Positions 18,201-25,043 of a DNA stretch of 64,000 bases are shown here, piece after piece. Position numbers and translations under genes: made by a program. The notes under the pieces are model-generated. The model saw nothing but the letters and a program-made list of their open reading frames with translations, had not been told where the DNA came from and made no database searches. Source of the DNA: Lachnospiraceae bacterium (GTDB taxonomy: Bacteria > Bacillota > Clostridia > Lachnospirales > Lachnospiraceae); assembly GCA_029053015.1 (NCBI GenBank), contig JAIDHX010000038.1:86808-150807 (forward strand), written 5' to 3'. Position 1 is the stretch's first letter; each line of letters opens with the position of its first letter.

Positions 18201-18270
18201 TCTTATATTCAATGCTGAGCCATTTTTCCTCATAGACCGCCCTGAATATATCGCGACAGATTGTATTCAT
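15247..18270 (-). CDS. SF1 (Upf1/DNA2-like) helicase with C-terminal DUF2726 nuclease-like domain
   Basis: About 1,007 residues. The first 80 residues (YEEKWLSIEYKNG...) resemble a WYL domain. The helicase has Walker A IQGPPGTGKTNT (about residue 340), Walker B VIMDEASQGN with VGDPQQLSPV, and the C-terminal motifs HAFQGDEKDV and NVATSRAKNQL, as in Upf1/DNA2-type SF1 enzymes. A long coiled-coil insert follows Walker A. The C terminus carries AIELDGREHAE and DRKKAEICREHGFELIRI, the DUF2726 pattern, a predicted PD-(D/E)xK relative. Similar proteins are found in defence islands, and this one lies beside a DISARM operon, so defence is likely but not proven. An ATG at 18270 was used; a GTG at 18285 is possible. 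It stands as its own unit. Confidence 0.8.
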   Translation of the reverse strand: MNTICRDIFRAVYEEKWLSIEYKNGKEEITKYWVGIISINPIEKSMKVEGLHLSKYTTQELKIYVDSILSSSVIDGSYFKTDIRLKNDIQQNPIKYQSLFHHAANLKILNYLVDCNKLDTTPYQTEYALISKFDGDCVRAGKYDLSPEQFKEIVTNFQYGAKKVFSTRIKQLALNVMSVHTRQGLYVLAYRLLRLDVKNRTLRQEEEISINTEFTINGNKQSIRRFLDAEDYALLEHFEENAEKIKDKITQSNRQISGVDDMPYMIAIGRDMLLDLHHEYEAIHKMYDEDKVSIPIHAFFGNLLKPVIRTKDYPTVLLNKKINLDQLLAIHNAIKYPLAYIQGPPGTGKTNTIVNTIMTAFFNEKTVLFASYNNHPIDGVFATLSKIPYRGRENVAFPIIRLGSDEKVAEALDYMKELYERTKKLNIFDRTLKRNKNDRSVRTKKLTELLRRHEEKLELLEKKEAIEKLMRTNRHLTFQTSLQGVQLAEVNEKLAQIGEITDEEALKLVLEDEEEFKQYLYYTSAKYIQRLKEPKNEDLLKIICMEAQDSDSKEVRVKEFNDYLKKPENVKKFQRIFPIVATTSVSAHKIGQPETYFDMVIMDEASQGNIAVSLVPIIRGRNLMLVGDPQQLSPVILLDAADNAKLRKQYGVTEEYDYVQNSIYKTYLACDAVSGEILLSHHYRCHRKIIEFNNRKYYNNKLVIKSQNEEPQPLIFTDIPDDHTYYRNTAPREAEEILRFAVQNADKRIGVITPFVNQKDYINDMLKKNEIGNVSCGTVHAFQGDEKDVILFSLALTDKTGTGTYGWLKNNKELINVATSRAKNQLIIFSSKKELERLHTDERDDLYELVQYVQSNGTSQVTPQVNTSRALGIKPYSTETEAAFLTNLNHALDNVLNTNKKCVVQKEVSIAHVFNNNTRYNDLFYTGRFDFVVYERDYHKNEIPILAIELDGREHAEDSVVIERDRKKAEICREHGFELIRIENTYARRYNYIKEILIRYFKGVRGY

Positions 18271-18323
18271 ATGCTTTTCTTCCACCCTTATACCCTGCGT
18301 ACTGCAATTCCGTAAACAAACAA

Positions 18324-18839
18324 TTAAAAATCTATATCCATTGGATAAGAATCTTCAATCAGAAGATAATCCGCACCATATAGCCGGCACATTTGCAATG
18401 TCTTTGCGTTATCATACAGCAAAGTTTCCATTGTACAGTCCGAATCATCAAGCCGTTCTTCTATCGTACTTGCATACTGCTTGATATCATGAAAGTGATT
18501 TTGTATGTACGACTCGCTCATAACCAGACAGCGGTATTTGATATGGGGAAGATACTCCTCCTCAAAGCTTTTTTCCCAGTCATATGGAATATAACAGCCT
18601 TCCACTATCAGATTCTGTTTGTTCTCAATCGCTGTTTTAATCATTTCCCTCACAATCGGCCACAGATAATCTGTCAGCGCTTCCTCGTCACTTAACGGTG
18701 TAAGCGTTGTGCTGTTGCTCCGTATCAGCCCCATTTTCAAATGGTCAATGGAAAGATAGGGATATTTATATTTTTCGAGAAGCCTTTGCGCAAACGCTGT
18801 TTTTCCTGTATGTGATGCGCCCGCTATTAATAGTATCAT
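18324..18839 (-). CDS. P-loop NTPase, small-molecule kinase-like
   Basis: A 171-residue P-loop protein starting MNMILLIAGASHTGKTAFAQ, with GGAGG 6 nt before the ATG at 18839; longer in-frame starts lack a ribosome site. Walker A is GASHTGKT (about 8-15). The rest (YLSIDHLKMGLIRS, LIVEGCYIP, CRLYGADYLLIED) resembles the zeta-toxin/2-phosphoglycerate-kinase/shikimate-kinase-like group of metabolite or nucleotide kinases. The substrate cannot be named from the sequence. It lies 53 bp before the large helicase gene on the same strand and may be cotranscribed with it. It is divergent from the WYL regulator gene. Confidence 0.65.
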   Translation of the reverse strand: MILLIAGASHTGKTAFAQRLLEKYKYPYLSIDHLKMGLIRSNSTTLTPLSDEEALTDYLWPIVREMIKTAIENKQNLIVEGCYIPYDWEKSFEEEYLPHIKYRCLVMSESYIQNHFHDIKQYASTIEERLDDSDCTMETLLYDNAKTLQMCRLYGADYLLIEDSYPMDIDF

Positions 18840-18965
18840 GTTAATCCTCCATGAAAAGTGACCTGATTTCATACTATCATCTATAAAGAATCGTGTCAAA
18901 TCCGGTGTGGGAAACGTTTTTATCACCATTTCCTAAAATTCTTTTTTCTGTTATACTATAAACAC

Positions 18966-19001
18966 GACACACAGATGTCATGTTTTATATGATAATATCA
19001 T
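18966..19001. promoter_or_regulatory. Candidate operator dyads between divergent genes
   Basis: The 223-bp gap between the kinase-like gene and the WYL regulator holds two dyads: GACA-N6-TGTC at 18966-18979 and a perfect ATGATA-A-TATCAT at 18989-19001. They lie 60-100 bp upstream of the regulator start and could be binding sites for it. A TATACTATAA stretch near 18951-18960 may be a -10 region. No protein-binding evidence is available. Confidence 0.35.
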
Positions 19002-19062
19002 TTTAACGGAAGCGTATGCAGGTGATACTATATCTATGCTTGCAATATGCGGAGGTATAGTC

Positions 19063-20010
19063 ATGAAAATAGACAGGTTGATTGGCATTTTATCTGTTCT
19101 GCTGCAGAAGGATGTTGTTACGGCGCCCTATCTGGCGGAGCAGTTCGAAGTTTCCAGACGAACCATTAACCGCGATATCGAGGATTTGTGCAAAGCAGGT
19201 ATTCCCATCGTGACAAAGCAGGGCACAAGTGGCGGCATTTCCATTATGGAAAATTACAAAATAGAGCGCACCCTGCTCACCAACACGGAAATGCTGGACA
19301 TTCTTGCAGGACTGCGGGGGCTTGACAGCATCAACGGAACCAACCGCTACGGGCAGCTTATGGAAAAATTGTCCGTCGGTTCCTCCGATTTTATGTCGGG
19401 CAGCCAGTCCGTGCTGATTGATTTATCCTCGTGGTACAAGGATTCTCTCGCTCCCAAAATTGAGTTGATTCGAAATGCCATAGACAATGGGCGGGAGCTT
19501 TCCTTTTTCTACTATTCGCCGACGGGAGAAAGCGAAAGAAACATCGAGCCGTATTATTTAATTTTCCGCTGGTCAAGCTGGTATGTGTGGGGCTGGTGCA
19601 AAAAGCGCAGGGATTTCCGTCTGTTTAAGTTAAACCGCATGGACAGGCTGCAAATATCGGAAACCTCTTTTCCGAAAAGACCGGTGCCGCTGCCTGATTT
19701 AAAGGACGAGCAGATTTTTCCCGGCGGTATCCGTGTAAAGGCGCTCTTCGATGCCTCATGCAAATGGCGTCTGGTCGAGGAATTCGGCACAGGCTGCTTT
19801 ACGGAACTTCCTGACGGCAGACTGCTGTTTCACGCCGATTACACAAACAAGGAAAACCTCATCACATGGCTTTTAACCTTCCGCGAGCAGGCAGAGCTTT
19901 TGGAACCGGTGGAACTTCGGGAAGAATTGCTCACAGCATTGAGAAAGACTCTGAAACAGTATGAAACCCACACACGAAAGGAGATTGAAGATGAAATACC
20001 CATGGATTGA
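19063..20010 (+). CDS. HTH-WYL transcriptional regulator
   Basis: A 315-residue regulator starting MKIDRLIGILSVLLQKD; GGAGG precedes this ATG, whereas the ATG 27 nt earlier has none. The N terminus is an HTH_11 winged helix (APYLAEQFEVSRRTINRDIE, about 24-43). The middle and C terminus form a WYL domain (SFFYYSPTGES, WYVWGWCKKRRDFRLFKLNR) and a WCX-like tail. Such proteins sense small ligands or nucleic acids and often control the adjacent operon. It overlaps the next gene by 20 nt, so it leads a three-gene operon with a YjbR/DUF3795 protein and a GyrI-like protein. The ligand is unknown. Confidence 0.85.
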   Translation: MKIDRLIGILSVLLQKDVVTAPYLAEQFEVSRRTINRDIEDLCKAGIPIVTKQGTSGGISIMENYKIERTLLTNTEMLDILAGLRGLDSINGTNRYGQLMEKLSVGSSDFMSGSQSVLIDLSSWYKDSLAPKIELIRNAIDNGRELSFFYYSPTGESERNIEPYYLIFRWSSWYVWGWCKKRRDFRLFKLNRMDRLQISETSFPKRPVPLPDLKDEQIFPGGIRVKALFDASCKWRLVEEFGTGCFTELPDGRLLFHADYTNKENLITWLLTFREQAELLEPVELREELLTALRKTLKQYETHTRKEIEDEIPMD

Positions 20011-20626
20011 CGAATATTTACTTGGCAAACGAAAGGTGACAAAGGATTTACAGGCTGACTGGAACTGGATCCGCTACAAGATTGGCGGAAAAATGTTCGC
20101 CGCAATCTGTCTGGACTGGGATAACAAGCCCTACTACATTACACTAAAGGTAGATCCCGATGAAGGTGATTTTCTGAAATCGCAGTATCCGGATATCGTC
20201 GCAGGCTACTACATGGACAAGACGCATTACATCTCCGTAAAGCCCGACGGCGAAGTCCCCGACGAGCTGCTGATGGATCTTTTGGATAAAGCATATAAGC
20301 TTATGCTGCAAACCTTCAGCAAAAAGCGGCAGCGGGAAATCCTCGGACTAAGCGCCTGCGGAACAGAATGTGAATCTTGCAGCTTCTTGGGCTCTCTCTG
20401 CAATGGGTGCAACGCCTCCTCCGGAAAGGTTTTCCATGCGCCGAAAGGAAAAGCCTGCCCTATCTATAGCTGTTCCGTACAAAAGCATAAATTTGCAAAC
20501 TGCGCCGCCTGCGAAAATGTTCCCTGTGCCGTCTGGAAAGCCACAAAAGATCCGTCCCTTTCCGAACAGCAATTTGAGGAGTCGATTCAGACACGGGTGA
20601 AAAATTTGAAGGGGGATTGCTCATAA
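19991..20626 (+). CDS. MmcQ/YjbR-like protein with DUF3795 Cys-rich tail
   Basis: A 211-residue protein starting MKYPWIDEYLLGKRKVTKD; AAAGGAG lies 7-8 nt before the ATG. The first 110 residues match the MmcQ/YjbR fold (WNWIRYKIGGKMFA, DNKPYYITLKVDP, YPDIVAGYYMDKTHYISV), a CyaY-like fold linked to DNA binding. The last 85 residues are rich in Cys (ACGTECESCSFLGSLCNGC, CPIYSC, CAACENVPC), the DUF3795 pattern, likely a metal site. The fusion of the two is notable. It sits within a WYL-regulated operon, 1 bp before the GyrI-like gene. No enzyme activity is assigned. Confidence 0.75.
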   Translation: MKYPWIDEYLLGKRKVTKDLQADWNWIRYKIGGKMFAAICLDWDNKPYYITLKVDPDEGDFLKSQYPDIVAGYYMDKTHYISVKPDGEVPDELLMDLLDKAYKLMLQTFSKKRQREILGLSACGTECESCSFLGSLCNGCNASSGKVFHAPKGKACPIYSCSVQKHKFANCAACENVPCAVWKATKDPSLSEQQFEESIQTRVKNLKGDCS

Positions 20627-20627
20627 T

Positions 20628-21254
20628 ATGGCTTTCGATTACAAAAAGGAGTATAAAGAATTTTATCTGCCGCCCAAAAAGCCGGGAATCATAGAGATAC
20701 CGGAAATGCATTACATCGCTGTCAGGGGAAAGGGCGACCCCAACGAACCGGACGGGGAATACAAGGCGTCGATAGGAATATTGTACGCCATCGCCTTCAC
20801 CATCAAAATGAGCTACATGGGCAGCCATAAGATAGAGGGATATTTTCCCTATGTCGTTCCCCCGCTGGAAGGCTTGTGGTGGCAAAAGGACTGCACCGGC
20901 ATCGATTACACACACAAAGAAAACTTTGAGTGGATTTCCATGATTCGGCTGCCGGAATTTGTGACAAAGGAAGAATTTACATGGGCCGTCCGCGAAGCCA
21001 CTGAAAAGAAACACAGCGATTTTTCCAAAGCATACTTTTTCACCTATCCGGAAGGACTTTGCGTACAGTGTATGCACATAGGAAACTATGACAGCGAACC
21101 TGCCACCATCAGCCAAATGAACGCGTACTTATCTGAAAACAACTATTCCCTCGATTTTTCCGACACGCGCTTTCATCACGAGATATATCTAAGCGACCCT
21201 CGTCGGGCAGCTCCCGAAAAGCTACGGACAGTGATTCGGGAACCCATCAAATAG
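20628..21254 (+). CDS. GyrI-like small-molecule binding protein
   Basis: A 208-residue protein of the GyrI-like/SOUL superfamily. Key stretches are EIPEMHYIAVRGKGDPNEP near residue 25-45, GYFPYVVPPLEGLWW and the tail RFHHEIYLSDPRR, which are typical of stand-alone GyrI-like proteins in Firmicutes. These bind, and in some cases hydrolyse, small toxic or cyclopropanoid compounds. GGGGG lies upstream of the ATG, and the gene starts 1 bp after the previous stop, so the two are cotranscribed. It is the last gene of the WYL operon and is followed by a clear terminator. A role in handling a small molecule sensed by the WYL protein is inference. Confidence 0.8.
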   Translation: MAFDYKKEYKEFYLPPKKPGIIEIPEMHYIAVRGKGDPNEPDGEYKASIGILYAIAFTIKMSYMGSHKIEGYFPYVVPPLEGLWWQKDCTGIDYTHKENFEWISMIRLPEFVTKEEFTWAVREATEKKHSDFSKAYFFTYPEGLCVQCMHIGNYDSEPATISQMNAYLSENNYSLDFSDTRFHHEIYLSDPRRAAPEKLRTVIREPIK

Positions 21255-21263
21255 AAATAAGAG

Positions 21264-21310
21264 AAAATACCGTATAATAACTCCTTTCAGTTATCGTGCG
21301 GTATTTTTTT
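21264..21310 (+). terminator. Rho-independent terminator after WYL operon
   Basis: AAAATACCG pairs with CGGTATTTT around an inner TAACT/AGTTA stem, followed by a T-run. It lies just after the GyrI-like gene. Confidence 0.75.
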
Positions 21311-21350
21311 GATTTCAAATCACTCCCATAAAATATTTTTCATACAAAGC

Positions 21351-21381
21351 TTGCTTATGACGTAACGTAATGAGTTATAAT
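21351..21381 (+). promoter_or_regulatory. MerR-type promoter with 19-bp spacer
   Basis: TTGCTT (21351-21356) and TATAAT (21376-21381) are 19 bp apart, the long spacer typical of promoters that MerR proteins activate by twisting DNA. The spacer contains ACGTAACGT, a near-dyad. It lies 35 bp before a merR-family gene, so autoregulation of the merR-ABC operon is likely. Confidence 0.6.
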
Positions 21382-21415
21382 AAAAAACACAGAAATTTTT
21401 TGAAACGGAGAAGGT

Positions 21416-22204
21416 ATGGAAAAGCACAGAGCAATACCGGAAGGTTATATGACAGTGGGCGAAGCTGCTAAAAAAATGGGCGTTACGGTTCGTACTCTGC
21501 AATACTACGACAGGGAACATTTGCTGTGTCCATCCGCAGCCAGCGAGGGCGGACGCAGGCTTTACAGTGACAAAGATTTGATAAAGCTTCATCAGATTTT
21601 ATCCTTAAAATCCCTTGGATTCTCTCTGGACGATATCAGGGAAAGGCTGATTCCTCTCGACAGTCCCGCCGATGTTGCCAAAGCGTTATCCGAGCAGGCG
21701 GCGGGTATACAGCAAAAAATAACATCTCTGTCAGAATCTCTGAAAGAAATTGAGGCCTTGAAAAATGAGGTCCTGCAAATGCAGCAGGTAGACTTTAAAA
21801 AGTATGCTGACATTATTGTCAATCTTCAGATGAAAAATGAGTTTTACTTTTTAATCAAACATTTTGACGATAAAATGCTTGACCATATTCACAATCAATT
21901 TGACAAAGACAGCGCCTTGGCCTTTATAAAGCGGTTTTCGCTTGTGATGGATGCATTTGCAAAATTACAGGAGCAGAATCTTCCGTCCGACAGCGAAGAA
22001 AGCCTGCTTTTAGCAAAGGATTTCTGGGATATTGTGACGGAATTTACCGGCGGCGATATGAGTCTGCTGTCCCAGCTTTTGGAAATCGCAAAACCGGAAG
22101 GGGCAAATGAGGATTGGGAGGAAAAGCTTACCTTGATTCAGTCCTATATCCAGCCGGCTTTGGAAGCGTATTTTAAGAGGGCAGGCACGAATCCATTTGC
22201 CTGA
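21416..22204 (+). CDS. MerR-family transcriptional regulator
   Basis: A 262-residue regulator. The N terminus has the MerR winged helix (YMTVGEAAKKMGVTVRTLQY, about 10-29, then YYDREHLLCPS and GGRRLYSDKDL). A long helix (about 75-125) follows, and the C terminus is a helical domain of the kind found in TipA/BltR-like regulators that bind drugs. GGAGAAGG precedes the ATG. It is followed after 35 bp by an ABC ATPase and permease on the same strand, so it most likely senses a compound that this exporter removes. The promoter in front has the 19-bp spacer expected for MerR control. Confidence 0.88.
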   Translation: MEKHRAIPEGYMTVGEAAKKMGVTVRTLQYYDREHLLCPSAASEGGRRLYSDKDLIKLHQILSLKSLGFSLDDIRERLIPLDSPADVAKALSEQAAGIQQKITSLSESLKEIEALKNEVLQMQQVDFKKYADIIVNLQMKNEFYFLIKHFDDKMLDHIHNQFDKDSALAFIKRFSLVMDAFAKLQEQNLPSDSEESLLLAKDFWDIVTEFTGGDMSLLSQLLEIAKPEGANEDWEEKLTLIQSYIQPALEAYFKRAGTNPFA

Positions 22205-22239
22205 ACCCGTTTCAAATGTGCACAGGAGGAATACTTAAC

Positions 22240-23055
22240 ATGAGTTATGCAATATCCGTTCACGGACTGGAAAAAAGCTACGGCAGCCACGCCGTACTGA
22301 AAGGCATCGATTTTAACGTGGTAAAAGGTGAAATGTTTGCGCTGCTTGGCGTCAACGGCGCGGGAAAGACCACTACGCTTTCCTGTATCGAAGGCTTGAA
22401 AAAATACGGAAAAGGAGACATTACCATAGATGGCAAAATGGGTATACAATTGCAGTCGGCTTCCCTTCCCGCCCATATAAAGCCCATGGAGGCAGTCCGG
22501 TTGTTTGCCAAATGGAAAAAGACCTCCATTGACGAATCTACGCTTGCCGCCCTTGGCATCCCCGAATTAAAGAATAAATGCTATTTTGAACTGTCAACAG
22601 GACAAAAAAGACGTCTGCACCTTGCCCTTGCTTTAACGGGCAATCCGGATATTCTGTTTTTGGATGAACCGACCGCCGGTCTTGATGTGGAGGGCAGAGC
22701 GGCGCTCCACGACCTTATCCGCCAATTGAAAGCGAACGGCAAAACCATCATTCTCGCCAGTCACGATATGGCGGAAGTGGAAGCCCTTTGTGACAGGATT
22801 GTCATTTTAAATGAAGGGAAAATTATATTTGAGGGAACTGCCGCAGAGTTGACAGAGCAGATGGGTGAACATTATATCGTTCACATTAAGACAGAACAGG
22901 GCAGCGAGAGTTTTGAAACCGACAACATTGAAGATTCGCTTTTGTCACTGCTTGGCAGTTTAAAACAAAAAGGAAGCAGAATACGGGATATCAAAGTAGA
23001 CCGCGGCTCATTGGAGCAACATTTTATGAAAATGACAAGGAGGACAAATGCATGA
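22240..23055 (+). CDS. ABC transporter ATP-binding protein (drug/peptide exporter type)
   Basis: A 271-residue ABC ATPase starting MSYAISVHGLEKSYGSHAVL, with AGGAGG about 10 nt upstream. Walker A is GVNGAGKTTTL (about 36-46), the signature is LSTGQKRRLHLAL, a variant of LSGGQ, and Walker B is ILFLDEPTAGLD. The distance from Walker A to the signature is shorter than usual, because the loop after Walker A (with the Q-loop QSASLP) is compact. It overlaps the permease gene by 4 nt. With the MerR regulator it forms a regulated export module of the ABC-2 type. The substrate is unknown. Confidence 0.9.
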   Translation: MSYAISVHGLEKSYGSHAVLKGIDFNVVKGEMFALLGVNGAGKTTTLSCIEGLKKYGKGDITIDGKMGIQLQSASLPAHIKPMEAVRLFAKWKKTSIDESTLAALGIPELKNKCYFELSTGQKRRLHLALALTGNPDILFLDEPTAGLDVEGRAALHDLIRQLKANGKTIILASHDMAEVEALCDRIVILNEGKIIFEGTAAELTEQMGEHYIVHIKTEQGSESFETDNIEDSLLSLLGSLKQKGSRIRDIKVDRGSLEQHFMKMTRRTNA

Positions 23056-23768
23056 GCGCTTTTCTTTACGGAGTGTCATTACAATGGAAACTGGATATCA
23101 GGAGCAAATCACTTCTCGTCTCCTGCTACCTTGTCCCGCTTATTTTCTTTGCCCTTATGGGCGGTATCTTTACTTCCGTAAATCCGGAAATGAAAGATAC
23201 GCTCATACAGTCCATGACCATAATGGGCGTATCCATGGGCGCCTTTATCGGCTTTCCTGTTTCCCTTGTGGAAACCTACGGCAGCGATATAAAAAATGTC
23301 TATAAGGTCAATGATGCGCCCCTGTTTTTCGGACTGGTTTCCATGTTTCTCTCCACTTTTATTCATCTGCTGCTTATGTCTGTCATCATATTTTTGGCAG
23401 CTCCCGCTGCTTTTGGCGCAAGTATTCCCCAAAACCTGCCGCTTTACTTTGCAGCGCTGGCAGTTTTTACCGCTGCCTCTCTTGGCGTTGGAAGTCTCCT
23501 TGGACTGGCTGTCAAAAGTCAGGCAAAGCTTCCCATGTTTGCCCAGCTTATCTTCCTGCCGTCCATTATGCTGTCCGGCATCATGTTTCCGCTCGAATTA
23601 CTGCCCAAAGCCCTCGCCGCTATCGGGAAAATTTTCCCTGCAGTATGGGGTTACCAACTTATGTTTAACGATGGCTTCCGTCTTCAAAATCTGTGGTATC
23701 TGCTGCTTTTGTTTGTGGTATCCGCGGTCGGATGCGCGCTTCTGCTTCGAAGATTGGCTAACGAATAA
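23052..23768 (+). CDS. ABC-2 type transporter permease
   Basis: A 238-residue membrane protein with about six hydrophobic segments and the ABC-2 pattern (LDIRSKSLLVSCYLVPLIFF at the N terminus, LPSIMLSGIMFPLELLPKAL in the fifth segment). It is the membrane half of the exporter encoded by the preceding ATPase gene; the start codon overlaps that gene's stop (ATGA). The first 10 residues include a short amphipathic stretch. A terminator follows at 23806. The substrate is unknown; the MerR regulator in the operon suggests a toxic compound. Confidence 0.85.
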   Translation: MSAFLYGVSLQWKLDIRSKSLLVSCYLVPLIFFALMGGIFTSVNPEMKDTLIQSMTIMGVSMGAFIGFPVSLVETYGSDIKNVYKVNDAPLFFGLVSMFLSTFIHLLLMSVIIFLAAPAAFGASIPQNLPLYFAALAVFTAASLGVGSLLGLAVKSQAKLPMFAQLIFLPSIMLSGIMFPLELLPKALAAIGKIFPAVWGYQLMFNDGFRLQNLWYLLLLFVVSAVGCALLLRRLANE

Positions 23769-23805
23769 CAGACTTCGCGTTTGTTTCAAAGGTGGCTGCA
23801 AATTT

Positions 23806-23840
23806 AAAGGGAAACTGCTATCGCCTAACAGTTTCCCTTC
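23806..23840 (+). terminator. Terminator of merR-ABC operon
   Basis: AAGGGAAACTG and CAGTTTCCCTT form an 11-bp stem with a 10-nt loop, followed by a T-rich stretch. It may also work for the minus-strand gene ending at 23877. Confidence 0.75.
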
Positions 23841-23876
23841 CGTTTTATTTCTTTTGTATAACCTAAAAACAGCCAT

Positions 23877-24401
23877 TCAATACCCATTCGTAAGTATCTT
23901 CCATTTACCGTTTTCCTTGATTAACCAGTAACCATAGTTCACAAGTTTTTCCCCCGCCTCCATTCCGGAACCCAGCGCGGAGCCTGTCTGCTTTTCAACA
24001 ACAGAAAAACTGCAGGAAAAATAAATTACTTTTGCTTCCGGTTTATATTCGGCAAACCGCCTTCCTGTCCCACGCACATATCCTATTTGCCGATAGCTTA
24101 AATCAATGTCATATTCTGCATGGAAACCTTCCAATATGATACCACTCCCAAGTTCATATGATTGCCGCTTTCTTTCCAATTCGTCCGCATAGAATTCTGA
24201 CAGGCAGCCTAAGCATCCTGAAATATCCCCCTGGTTTTCTAATGCAATATATGCCAACAGAGCTTTTTCCGCCTGCGCCACATCTTGCTTTGTCAGTCCG
24301 TTTTTGTCTTTATCTACTGCATAAAAATAATATAATATGCCGCCTGCTGCCAATAATACGATTATGCCGATAAGGGCAATCTTTTTCCACTTGCTTTTCA
24401 T
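23877..24401 (-). CDS. Membrane-anchored hypothetical protein, tandem paralog A
   Basis: A 174-residue protein with an N-terminal membrane anchor (MKSKWKKIALIGIIVLLAAG, continuing to about residue 28) and an extracytoplasmic domain with AEKALLAYIALENQGDISGC, DIDLSYRQIG and YFSCSFSV, ending WKILTNGY. It closely resembles its neighbour at 24485-24997 across the whole length. The pattern of a helix pair followed by beta strands, with a final GYWLIKENGKWKIL strand, recalls NTF2-like secreted domains. No function is known. It lies downstream of the amidase gene and was created by a 596-bp tandem duplication. Confidence 0.75.
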   Translation of the reverse strand: MKSKWKKIALIGIIVLLAAGGILYYFYAVDKDKNGLTKQDVAQAEKALLAYIALENQGDISGCLGCLSEFYADELERKRQSYELGSGIILEGFHAEYDIDLSYRQIGYVRGTGRRFAEYKPEAKVIYFSCSFSVVEKQTGSALGSGMEAGEKLVNYGYWLIKENGKWKILTNGY

Positions 24402-24447
24402 TTTACGCCTTTCTTCAGCCTCACATGGTTACTTATCAAACGTGCCT
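24398..24447. repeat. Direct repeat copy 1, carrying the 3' end of the amidase gene
   Basis: This 50-bp stretch is identical to 24994-25043. It includes the start and ribosome site of the paralog and a copy of the last 19 nt (stop and final codons GTFDK) of the amidase gene. It therefore marks the left end of a 596-bp tandem duplication. Confidence 0.85.
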
Positions 24448-24484
24448 CCTCATTGTAAACAAGCAACTCGGGTGCGCGTTTGTT

Positions 24485-24997
24485 TCAATACCCATTCGCA
24501 AGTATCTTCCATTGACCATTTTCCTTGATTAAACAGTAACCATATCCCACATGTTTTTCCCCTGCTTCCATTGCGGAACTCTGTGCGGAACCGGCAACGG
24601 AAAAACTGCAGGAAAAATAAATTACCTTTGCTTCCGGTTTATATTCAGCCACCGAACTTCCCCATCCACGCAAAGATTTTATCTGCCGATAGCTTAAATC
24701 AATGTCATATTCCGCATGGAAATCTTCAAATATGATACCATTCGTATATTCATATGATTTCCGCTGTCTTTCCAATTCATCCGCATAAAATTCTGACAGA
24801 CAGTTTAAACATCCTGAAATATCCCCCTGATTTTTCAATGCAATATATGCCAACAGCGCTTTTTCCGCCTGCGCCACATCTTGCTTTGTCAGTCCGTTTT
24901 TGTCTTTTTCTATCGCGTAAAAATAATATAATATGCTGCCTGCTGCCAATAATACGATTATGCCGATAACTGCAATCTTTTTCCACTTGCTTTTCAT
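24485..24997 (-). CDS. Membrane-anchored hypothetical protein, tandem paralog B
   Basis: A 170-residue paralog of the protein at 23877-24401, with the same N-terminal anchor (MKSKWKKIAVIGIIVLLAAG), the same AEKALLAYIALKNQGDISGC block and the same WKILANGY end. Differences cluster in the middle (residues 75-140), where paralog A has extra Gly/Ser residues, so the copies have begun to diverge. GAAAGG lies 7-8 nt before the ATG. It starts 27 bp after the stop of the amidase gene and is probably cotranscribed with it. The function is unknown; an exported partner or immunity-type role for the amidase is possible but unproven. Confidence 0.75.
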   Translation of the reverse strand: MKSKWKKIAVIGIIVLLAAGSILYYFYAIEKDKNGLTKQDVAQAEKALLAYIALKNQGDISGCLNCLSEFYADELERQRKSYEYTNGIIFEDFHAEYDIDLSYRQIKSLRGWGSSVAEYKPEAKVIYFSCSFSVAGSAQSSAMEAGEKHVGYGYCLIKENGQWKILANGY

Positions 24998-25043
24998 TTT
25001 ACGCCTTTCTTCAGCCTCACATGGTTACTTATCAAACGTGCCT
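24994..25043. repeat. Direct repeat copy 2 at the true amidase 3' end
   Basis: The second copy of the 50-bp repeat at 24398-24447. Here it covers the real stop codon of the amidase gene, which shows that this copy is ancestral and the left one was created by duplication. Confidence 0.85.
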
